Origin: CAIYOL01 sp964494805
Lineage (GTDB): Bacteria; Planctomycetota; Phycisphaerae; Sedimentisphaerales; Anaerobacaceae
Direction of reading: 5' to 3'
Assembly (NCBI GenBank): GCA_964494805.1
Contig: CAZBST010000004.1
Span: 62,001 to 126,000 of the forward strand
DNA length: 64,000 nt
The notes beneath the pieces were generated by a model that had not been told where the DNA came from, did not search any database, and saw only the letters and a list, made by a program, of their open reading frames with translations. This document shows, one piece after another, positions 57,560 through 64,000 of this stretch; the first letter of the stretch is position 1; each line of letters opens with the position of its first letter. Both the position numbers and the translations under genes were made by a program.

Positions 57560-59038
57560 ATGGCTAAAATCACCAAACTCGATGATGTAGTATCATTGTG
57601 CAAACGGCGGGGTTTTATATTTCAATCCAGCGAGATCTACGGTGGGCTGGCAAGCTGCTATGACTACGGCCCGTTAGGCGTTGAGCTAAAAAATAATGTC
57701 AAGAAGGCATGGTGGAAATCAGTCGTGCAGATGCGTGACGACGTGGTTGGGCTGGACTGCAGTGTTTTGATGCACCCATTGGTTTGGAAGGCGTCCGGCC
57801 ACGCCGACAAATTCGCTGATTTGATAGCGGAATGCAAAAAGTGCAATGTTAGAACCCGCGTGGACCATCTTAAAGAGAAGGTTGTAGAGCAAGCGGAGGA
57901 GCATACCGAGCATATCGCAATCGATGCGGCAATGGCGGGGGTTGGGGATTTAAGCAAGAAGGTATGTCCGAATTGCGGGGCGGTCGGACAATTTACCGAG
58001 CCGATGCTGTTTAAGCTGATGTTTGAGACGCAAATGGGGGCCAATATTGACGATTCGATGACGATGCAGCTTCGCCCGGAGACTGCGCAGGGAATCTTTG
58101 TTAATTTCAGGAACGTTCTCGATACTACTCGCGTCAAGATTCCTTTTGGAATCGCCCAAATCGGCAAGAGTTTCCGCAACGAGGTAACAACCAAGGCGTT
58201 TATCTTCCGTACGCGCGAATTCGAGCAGGCAGAGCTTGAGTTTTTCTGCGAGCCGGGCACCGACGAGAAGTGGTATGAACACTGGAGGCAGATAAGGTTC
58301 GACTGGTATATAAATTTAGGCATAAAGAAAGAGAACCTGCGAATTCGTGAGCACGAGGCCAATGAGCTTGCGCATTATGCCAAGGGGTGCGTTGATGTAG
58401 AATATAAGTTTCCGTTCGGTAGCGGGGACTGGCAGGAGCTGGAGGGGATTGCGAACCGCACAGACTACGACCTGCGACAGCATCAGCGGGGGATAAGGAC
58501 GCTCAATAAATGGTTCGAGAACAACAGGGACTTAACAAATATTAAATTAGCAGGAGAGGCGGAAGATTACCAGTCCGGGCCGCTGTCGTATTTCGATGAA
58601 GAGAAGAAACAGCGATATATTCCTTACGTGATTGAACCGAGCGCTGGCATAGACAGAAGCGCTTTGGCCTTTTTAGTTGATGCTTATGACGAAGATGAGG
58701 TCCGCGGCGAAAAAAGAAATCTTTTAAGATTTCATCCGGCCCTTGCGCCTATAAAGGTCGGAGTCTTTCCGTTGGTTAAAAAGGACGGTATGCCGGAGAT
58801 AGCGCGGGGAATATATGATGATTTGAAAAAATATTTCAACTGTTTCTATGATGAGAAAGGCGCGGTCGGCAGACGATACCGTAGACAGGACGAGGCAGGG
58901 ACGCCATTCTGCGTAACCATCGATGGGCAAACCTTAGAAGACCAAACCGTCACCATCCGCGAGCGGGATTCGATGGAGCAGATAAGGATTTCAACCGACC
59001 AGTTGCGTAATCACCTGCGAGAAAAGCTGGAGGTGTGA
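57560..59038 (+). CDS. glyS: Glycyl-tRNA synthetase, single-chain class II type
   Basis: Charges tRNA-Gly. The 492-residue product is of the eukaryote/archaea-like alpha2 form (also in Bacillus and many Planctomycetota), not the alpha2beta2 form. Motifs: start IFQSSEIYGGLASCYDYGPLGVELKNN, zinc-like CKKC and CPNCGAV pairs, motif 2 RNEVTTKAFIFRTREFEQAELEFF, preceded by LRPETAQGIFVNFRNV, and motif 3 near AFLVDAYDED with the C-terminal anticodon domain (PIKVGVFPLVKKDG). It is followed by the membrane-protein array after 3 bases. Confidence 0.96.
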   Translation: MAKITKLDDVVSLCKRRGFIFQSSEIYGGLASCYDYGPLGVELKNNVKKAWWKSVVQMRDDVVGLDCSVLMHPLVWKASGHADKFADLIAECKKCNVRTRVDHLKEKVVEQAEEHTEHIAIDAAMAGVGDLSKKVCPNCGAVGQFTEPMLFKLMFETQMGANIDDSMTMQLRPETAQGIFVNFRNVLDTTRVKIPFGIAQIGKSFRNEVTTKAFIFRTREFEQAELEFFCEPGTDEKWYEHWRQIRFDWYINLGIKKENLRIREHEANELAHYAKGCVDVEYKFPFGSGDWQELEGIANRTDYDLRQHQRGIRTLNKWFENNRDLTNIKLAGEAEDYQSGPLSYFDEEKKQRYIPYVIEPSAGIDRSALAFLVDAYDEDEVRGEKRNLLRFHPALAPIKVGVFPLVKKDGMPEIARGIYDDLKKYFNCFYDEKGAVGRRYRRQDEAGTPFCVTIDGQTLEDQTVTIRERDSMEQIRISTDQLRNHLREKLEV

Positions 59039-59041
59039 CGA

Positions 59042-60634
59042 GTGCCCGAACAGGAAGAAAAACAAATAGAAAAGAAAAAAGCCGGGATTGTAAAAAGGAT
59101 TTTAAAATGGCTTGGTGTGGGACTGCTCACACTTTTGTTAATAGCATCCATTATCTTCCAGGGACCATGGAAAGTTACGGCACTTCTGGGAATTCTTGCA
59201 GCAAGCTTTTTTCTTCCTAAACCTTACGGGAAATACTTCTGGCTCTGTGTCGGTGGTGTTGTGATTGCATTGATTATCTGGGTCTTTTTACCGGAGGATA
59301 GCGAAGGTTGGCAGCCATACACGTTCGATGAAGAGTTAGCTGTCCTCGAAGCTAAATATGCAGTACCAGATAGAGAGAATGCCGCAATAATCTATAACCA
59401 ATTGTTGGAAGATTATAACAAAGCTACCTTCGAACCTAATTTTATCGACCCTAATCTTGAAGACTTAATCAGAAAAGAACCGTGGTTAAGTAAAGACCAT
59501 CCAGAAGTGGCCCTATGGCTTAGGCGACAGGAAGGCACGATAGCAACGCTCATCGAAGTATCCAAAATAGAAGAGTGTCGATTTCCATTTAATGCTGACA
59601 TTATGAGTTTTGAGGATAAGGTAGACCGATTTGGAGCAATGAGAAGGTGGGCGGTGTTACTTATTTATGCAGCAAATAATGACATCGCTGAGGGGCGAAC
59701 TGAAGAGGGGCTTGAGAAATACATTGCCGTCCTGCAAATGGGAAAGCATCAGTGCCAGCAACCGGCGATAATCGACTTTCTGGTCGGGATTGCTATAGAG
59801 GCGCTCCCAACTAATAGTCTCAAAAGATTCATCGTTACAGGCGATGACACGGAAGAGTATTTAGATCTTATTGAAAAAGCATTGACTGAGATTAAACACG
59901 ACTGGAGTTATGACTGGCCCAGGATTCTCGATTATGAAAAGCTGTTTGCAAAAAATTCTATCGGAATGTTTTATGCTGTAAGTCCGGAAGGAAAGATAAG
60001 ATTAAATTGCAGCGTAGCCACAAGGAAGATTATGGCACAACTGCCGGAAGAGATGAAAGACGAATATGTTATAACCTATTGGCGTGAAAGGCTTATAAAA
60101 GCATCGACCATATTGTGGTGGTTTTATATGCCCTCTACGCCACAGAAGGCTGGAGAGATTATTGACTCCGAATACAAGAGATTTTATGCGATGGCTGACC
60201 CTAATTTCGACTGGCAAAAAGGTGTAGAGAAACCTGCTAAAATGCTTCAACTCAACTACCGGCATTTGGTCGAGCGTATGACTGAAATAGCAGGACCGTC
60301 TTATGATGGGGTTCACGATACATATCTTCGAACTGTCTCAAAGCAAAGGGGCACTTTGCTTACAATAGCATTAAGGCGCTACAAGAACAAGACTGGTCAC
60401 TGGCCGGAGAGTCTTGACCAAATCAAATCATTAGCGGCGAAAGAAATCTTTGTTGACCCAATAAATAGCAGTTCTTTCATCTATAAATTAACGGACGAAA
60501 ACTTCACGCTATATAGTAAGGGCAAAAATAGTATTGATGAAAATGGCCAATTCGGTTCAACATGGGACCCCAACAGCTACAAAGTGAGGATTGAAGAAGA
60601 TGACATAGCTATCTGGCCGCCAAGATGCAGGTGA
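59042..60634 (+). CDS. Tandem-array membrane protein, copy 1
   Basis: The 530-residue product starts at a GTG with GGAGG 8 bases before it, inside the glyS end region. Two transmembrane helices lie near 20-75, then a conserved motif VFLPEDSEGWQPYTFDEELAVLEAKYAVP (80-110). A long helical, Trp-rich soluble domain follows. Near the end, RRYKNKTGHWPESLDQI and FVDPINSSSFIYKLTDENFTLYSKGKN resemble the C-terminal piece of pseudopilin-like planctomycete proteins. No enzymatic motif is seen. It is the first of three tandem paralogues. Its stop overlaps the asnS-like remnant by 10 bases. Confidence 0.7.
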   Translation: MPEQEEKQIEKKKAGIVKRILKWLGVGLLTLLLIASIIFQGPWKVTALLGILAASFFLPKPYGKYFWLCVGGVVIALIIWVFLPEDSEGWQPYTFDEELAVLEAKYAVPDRENAAIIYNQLLEDYNKATFEPNFIDPNLEDLIRKEPWLSKDHPEVALWLRRQEGTIATLIEVSKIEECRFPFNADIMSFEDKVDRFGAMRRWAVLLIYAANNDIAEGRTEEGLEKYIAVLQMGKHQCQQPAIIDFLVGIAIEALPTNSLKRFIVTGDDTEEYLDLIEKALTEIKHDWSYDWPRILDYEKLFAKNSIGMFYAVSPEGKIRLNCSVATRKIMAQLPEEMKDEYVITYWRERLIKASTILWWFYMPSTPQKAGEIIDSEYKRFYAMADPNFDWQKGVEKPAKMLQLNYRHLVERMTEIAGPSYDGVHDTYLRTVSKQRGTLLTIALRRYKNKTGHWPESLDQIKSLAAKEIFVDPINSSSFIYKLTDENFTLYSKGKNSIDENGQFGSTWDPNSYKVRIEEDDIAIWPPRCR

Positions 60635-60696
60635 CGAATAGCAACAGGGTGTATGTATCCGAATTAAAAAACAGTGCCGGGGATGAGGTTATCTGA
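60625..60696 (+). pseudogene. Remnant of an asparaginyl-tRNA synthetase 5' end (unit 1)
   Basis: A 23-codon frame begins with ATG at 60625, overlapping the stop of the membrane-protein copy, and reads NRVYVSELKNSAGDEV before TGA. Class IIb aminoacyl-tRNA synthetases (AsnRS) start with just such VYVSELKNHVGxEV text in my memory. The frame is cut there, and yhcH begins 4 bases after. The match is short, so the identity is inferred; a synthetase gene beyond the array would support it. Confidence 0.4.
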
Positions 60697-60699
60697 TAA

Positions 60700-61161
60700 A
60701 TGGTCATAGATAAATTAGAAAATTTGGATTTGTATTCGGGGCTTTCGGCGAAAATAAAAAAGGGACTCGAAATCCTGAAGGATAGGAAGCTATCCGCAAA
60801 GAAGGACGGGCGGTACGAGGTTGACGGCGACAATATCTACTGCCTTGTCCAGCGATATACGACCAAGCCAATCGAAGAAGGCAGGTTGGAAGCCCACAAA
60901 AAGTATATTGATATTCAATTTGCAGCAAGCGGTGAAGAGGTGATAGGGCATTGTTTACTTGGCCAGCTCAATGTCGAGGAGCCATACGATGGAGCCAAAG
61001 ATGTGGTTTTCTATAAAGTGCCTGAGGAAATAAATACCGTAAAATTGAGCAAGGGAATGTTCTGTATCCTGTTTCCACAGGATGGACATATGCCCGGTTG
61101 TCATTTGGCCGGTCCCAGTAAAATTCTAAAGGTCGTTGTAAAAGTAAAGATTGATGAGTGA
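60700..61161 (+). CDS. YhcH/YjgK/YiaL-family protein
   Basis: Small cupin-like protein of 153 residues (DUF386; beta-subunit-like of the EbgC group). It shows IYCLVQRYTTKPIEEGRLEAHKKYIDIQFAASGEE with the typical ExHxKYxDIQ motif (E/H metal ligands) and a C-terminal FPQDGHMPGCHLAGPSKILKVVVKVKID. In other bacteria these help with sugar acids or sialic-acid metabolism. No sugar gene is near. It lies inside the tandem array and its 3' end overlaps the next membrane-protein copy by 8 bases. A decayed second copy of its end is at 62842. Confidence 0.85.
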   Translation: MVIDKLENLDLYSGLSAKIKKGLEILKDRKLSAKKDGRYEVDGDNIYCLVQRYTTKPIEEGRLEAHKKYIDIQFAASGEEVIGHCLLGQLNVEEPYDGAKDVVFYKVPEEINTVKLSKGMFCILFPQDGHMPGCHLAGPSKILKVVVKVKIDE

Positions 61162-62752
61162 ACAAGGGAAACTAAAAAGTCAGCCTGAGGTCAAGAAAAG
61201 ACTCCGCCGGGCAGGTCGTATCGCAAGGTTGTTGTGGATTACACTTTTGTCAGTGTTGCTGGCAGTGAGTCTTTTTTTTCAGGTACCGTGGAAGGTAACA
61301 ACGCTTGTATTCATTTTCCTGTTTGCCGCTACGATTTTGCCGCGCGTTTATAGAAAATGGTTCTGGGCGGCGGTCGGCTGTGTGGCTGCAACAATTGTAA
61401 TCTGGGTCTTTTTACCGGAGGAAGATGAAGGTTGGCGACCATATACATTCGATAATGAATTGGCCGCCCTTGAAGCAAAACGCGCGATACCCGACGGTGA
61501 AAACGCTGCTGTTATCTATAACAAATTATTAGATGAATATGAAACTGATTCATTTTTAGCTGGATTGACAATGAGTGAAGTTGCCAAATTACCTTTGATG
61601 GATCCGTGGTCAAGCGATAAGCATCCAGAAATTTCGGCATGGCTGGAAAGGCATCAGGCAACAATAAGCAGACTGCAGAGTGTCTCTCAAATAGCGCGTT
61701 GCAAATTTTCAATTGCATCAGACTTTGCAAATCCTGACAGGGTAGATTTCCGGCTATTAATGATGTCAAGATGGGCGAGTCTGCTTGTCACGGCAGCAAA
61801 TAATGATATGGCAGAAAAACGCATCGAGGAGGGACTTGATAAATATATCACCATGCTTCAAATAGGAAAACATCAAAAGCAGCAATTATCACAGGCTGAG
61901 TTTATGGGCGGATCCGGCACAGAGAGGAGCTCAACGAACCAGCTTAAAAGATTTGCTGCTGTCGGCCCTGTCACAGAAGAGCAGCTCGACATTATAGAAA
62001 ATGCTTTGGCTGAGATTGAGCACAATTGGAGCGATGATTTGTCCAAGATGTTCGATTATGAAAAACTACTGACAAAAAATTTTTGGGGAAAGTATTATGA
62101 GGTAAATCCAGGTGGGCAGACGAGGTTTGCCCGCGGTTCAGCCTATACAAAAATGAAACAACTTTCGCAGGATGTCAATGATGAGCCGCTAACGACCTAT
62201 TGGCATAAAAGTCTTATGAAGGCACGGAGTTTATCGTATTGGTTTTATATGCCCCTTACACCCAATCAGGCCGGTGAAGTGATTGATAAGGCATACAAGA
62301 GATTTTATACAATGGCTGAACCAGACTTCAATTGGGCTGGAAAACCGAGGGAAATTTCTATAAACTCAATTAAATTTAACTACAGTTATATGGTAGAAAT
62401 GCAACTGGATATGCTGGAGCCGATTTATTACAACATCCACAGCGCATATTTTCGAACTATCGCACAGGAAAGAGGTGCTCGGCTCATAGTTGCATTAAGA
62501 CGTTATAAGAATAAAAATGGGACTTGGCCGATGAATCTTGATGACGTCCGACCGTTAGCTGAGGAAGAAATCTTTGTTGATCCTACAAATGGCAGTTCCT
62601 TCATTTATAAGTTAACAGATGAAGGTTTCATACTCTACAGTAAAGGGAAGAACAATATAGACGAAGGCGGTGGGTACAACTCTGACGACTGGACTATCTG
62701 GCCGCCCATTGGGTTAAAATACAGGGTCAGGAAGAAAAAAACAGATGTCTGA
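61154..62752 (+). CDS. Tandem-array membrane protein, copy 2
   Basis: The 532-residue paralogue of copy 1 has the same plan: a basic N-terminus, two transmembrane helices (about 20-80), WVFLPEEDEGWRPYTFDNELAALEAKRAIPDGENAAVIYN, and the ending RRYKNKNGTWPMNLDDV with FVDPTNGSSFIYKLTDEGFILYSKGKN. Overall identity by eye is about half. The ATG at 61154 overlaps the yhcH stop; the frame is open to a TTG one codon earlier. It probably arose by duplication of a unit [membrane gene + yhcH]. Confidence 0.7.
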   Translation: MSEQGKLKSQPEVKKRLRRAGRIARLLWITLLSVLLAVSLFFQVPWKVTTLVFIFLFAATILPRVYRKWFWAAVGCVAATIVIWVFLPEEDEGWRPYTFDNELAALEAKRAIPDGENAAVIYNKLLDEYETDSFLAGLTMSEVAKLPLMDPWSSDKHPEISAWLERHQATISRLQSVSQIARCKFSIASDFANPDRVDFRLLMMSRWASLLVTAANNDMAEKRIEEGLDKYITMLQIGKHQKQQLSQAEFMGGSGTERSSTNQLKRFAAVGPVTEEQLDIIENALAEIEHNWSDDLSKMFDYEKLLTKNFWGKYYEVNPGGQTRFARGSAYTKMKQLSQDVNDEPLTTYWHKSLMKARSLSYWFYMPLTPNQAGEVIDKAYKRFYTMAEPDFNWAGKPREISINSIKFNYSYMVEMQLDMLEPIYYNIHSAYFRTIAQERGARLIVALRRYKNKNGTWPMNLDDVRPLAEEEIFVDPTNGSSFIYKLTDEGFILYSKGKNNIDEGGGYNSDDWTIWPPIGLKYRVRKKKTDV

Positions 62753-62800
62753 CAGCACGACAGTGTATATAACAGATTTAAAAAAACAGCGTAGGGCGGG
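62745..62800 (+). pseudogene. Remnant of the asnS-like 5' end (unit 2)
   Basis: An ATG at 62745 overlaps the stop of membrane-protein copy 2 by 8 bases, just as in unit 1. The frame reads MSDSTTVYITDLKK, comparable to MQVTNSNRVYVSELKN in unit 1, and then becomes unrelated. The DNA after the ATG aligns with 60625 and following around the shared TTAAAAAACAG core. Confidence 0.4.
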
Positions 62801-62841
62801 AGGTCGTCTTATCCGGCCGACTTTATCAATCACGTTTCAGC

Positions 62842-62886
62842 GGCAAATTTCTAAAAGTTGTTGTGGAAGTTAGGATTGATGACTGA
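62842..62886 (+). pseudogene. Last codons of a deleted yhcH copy (unit 2)
   Basis: The frame reads GKFLKVVVEVRIDD and stop. It corresponds to SKILKVVVKVKIDE and stop at the end of yhcH in unit 1. Everything before these 14-15 codons has been lost, in line with a unit about 390 bases shorter than unit 1. As in unit 1, the next membrane-protein ATG (62879) overlaps the stop. Confidence 0.7.
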
Positions 62887-64000
62887 GCAAGAGCAGCAGA
62901 ATAGTCAGTCTAAGATTAAGAAAAAGTTCTGTTTCGCAAGCCGTACCATATGGCTGGCGTGGATCAGCGTTCTGTCACTATTGCTGGCGGCGGGTCTTTT
63001 TTTACAGGCACCATGGAAAGTAACTGGGCTTGTATTAATTTTTCTATTGGCTGCCACTATTTTGCCGCGAGTGTATAGAAAATGGTTCTGGGTGGGGGTC
63101 GGCTGTGCGGCTGTCGCTATCGCAATCTGGGTCTTTTTGCCGGAGGAAACTGAAGGCTGGCGGCCATATACATTTGACAAGGAATTGGCTGGCCTACAAG
63201 CGAAGTACGCGATACCGGACGAGAAGGAAAATGCCGCTGTAATTTACAACGAATTATTGCAAAATTATGACCTTAATTCGCTGTGCGGCGATTTGCTGGA
63301 CAGCGAACTGGCCAAACTGCCTATGCGGGAACCATGGTTGAGCGATGAGCATTCAGAAATTGCAGGGTGGCTGAAAAAACATCAACCGATAATAAATATG
63401 CTGTTGAACGCCTCTAAAATAGAACAGTGCCGATTTCCAATTAATCTCGATGCTGCGGGTATTAGCGATATGATATACCGATTGGGGATGATGGGAAGAT
63501 GGGTATATCTGCTTATTTCGGCGGCAAATAATGATATGGCTGAGGGCCGCATAAATCAAGCCCTTGAAAAATATATCGCCGCACTTCAAATCGTAAAACA
63601 CCAGTACCAGCAACCCTCACTCGTATACTTTACAATTGGGGCCAGTATAGAGGCGTTCTCAACCGACCAGCTCAACAGGTTCATTGTCACAGGTGAGGCC
63701 ACAGAAGAACATCTAAACCTTACCGAACAAGCAATAGCTGAAATTAAACACGACTGGAACTCTGACTGGCCTAGGATTCTCGACTACGAAAAGCTGCTGG
63801 CCAAAAACTTTTGGGGAACGTTTTATGCAGTAAATCCGGAAGGGAAGATAAGATTAAACCCCGGTGCATTAAAATGGGAGACAAGGACGTTGCTTCCGGA
63901 GAGCAAAGAAGACGATTTGGCTAAAACCTATTGGCATAAAAGGCTTATGAAGGCATCAATTATATTACGCTGGTTTTATATGCCTTCTACGCCACAGAAG
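62879..64000 (+). CDS. Tandem-array membrane protein, copy 3 (cut by window edge)
   Basis: A frame open to the end of the window (374 codons) starts with ATG at 62879. It has the same opening helices (SVLSLLLAAGLFLQAPWKVTGLVLIF, RKWFWVGVGCAAVAIAIWVFLPEETEGW) and the shared PYTFDKELAGLQAKYAIP motif. Further on, WYFMPSTPQ-type text (RWFYMPSTPQK) ends the visible part, as in the other copies. About 155 more residues would be expected beyond the window. The product is a paralogue of copies 1 and 2. Confidence 0.7.
   Translation, partial: MTEQEQQNSQSKIKKKFCFASRTIWLAWISVLSLLLAAGLFLQAPWKVTGLVLIFLLAATILPRVYRKWFWVGVGCAAVAIAIWVFLPEETEGWRPYTFDKELAGLQAKYAIPDEKENAAVIYNELLQNYDLNSLCGDLLDSELAKLPMREPWLSDEHSEIAGWLKKHQPIINMLLNASKIEQCRFPINLDAAGISDMIYRLGMMGRWVYLLISAANNDMAEGRINQALEKYIAALQIVKHQYQQPSLVYFTIGASIEAFSTDQLNRFIVTGEATEEHLNLTEQAIAEIKHDWNSDWPRILDYEKLLAKNFWGTFYAVNPEGKIRLNPGALKWETRTLLPESKEDDLAKTYWHKRLMKASIILRWFYMPSTPQK

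Overview
The window looks like a chromosomal piece of a Planctomycetota bacterium, most likely an anaerobic or micro-oxic member of the Phycisphaerae (inference). The reasons are a dockerin-like domain with the GDLNRNGTVDFNDIEIF pattern, an excisionase-type HTH fused to a degenerate receiver, long intergenic stretches of degenerate text that I remember from Phycisphaerae drafts, L27 and Obg outside the usual rplU-rpmA-obg order, and a rich set of rubredoxin, rubrerythrin and superoxide-reductase genes together with 2-oxoacid:ferredoxin oxidoreductase. No transposase, integrase, phage gene or CRISPR array was seen.

Layout. 0-9.7 kb: nadB, the RNase P RNA gene, a lipoprotein, a decayed DUF5684-like gene, ilvC, an HTH/receiver protein, an ECF sigma factor with a membrane partner, a metal permease, a Cys/Met-type PLP enzyme and a 950-bp gene-free stretch of repeat-like sequence. 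9.7-12.2 kb: a nitrosative/redox stress operon (Rrf2 regulator, cupin, Cys-rich protein, hybrid cluster protein) with a near-consensus promoter overlapped by a palindrome. 12.3-21.7 kb: a CsoR-controlled Cus-type copper efflux operon (csoR, tolC, cusB, YHS lipoprotein, cusA) that continues into arsC and a transglutaminase-like gene. 21.8-32.7 kb: a long minus-strand run for oxygen and iron handling: rubrerythrin, thiol peroxidase, flavodiiron protein, superoxide reductase, ferritin and ferritin-like proteins, rubredoxin-flavin reductase fusion, glucose-6-phosphate dehydrogenase, an exported nickel superoxide dismutase, KorAB and a TIGR02757 protein. 32.9-41.4 kb: a secreted molybdopterin-fold/dockerin protein, tRNA-Arg(CCU), an MCE protein, a MerR-like regulator, rnpA and three tandem CPA2 antiporters with CBS domains. 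41.7-52.4 kb: thioredoxin-like and ankyrin exported proteins, rpmA, a glycosyltransferase-TPR protein, obg, coaX, an mnmE-like gene, mutS and a DUF2284 gene. 52.4-56.1 kb: a scrambled locus where an M48 peptidase gene has been split by about 2.8 kb carrying two minus-strand genes, flanked by a short duplication of a small helical, ferritin-like gene. 56.2-64 kb: a flavoprotein, glyS, and a tandem array of a planctomycete-type membrane protein (two whole copies and one cut by the window edge) with yhcH and what look like remnants of the 5' end of asnS between the copies.

Functionally the window is dominated by stress handling: O2 and superoxide (SodN, Dfx, FprA, Rbr, Tpx, Hrb), iron storage, copper efflux and nitrosative stress. 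Housekeeping genes for tRNA charging, RNase P, ribosome assembly and mismatch repair are mixed in. The most unusual structures are the remnant-bearing tandem array at the right end, the split M48 locus, and the exported Ni-SOD inside a superoxide-reductase cluster.
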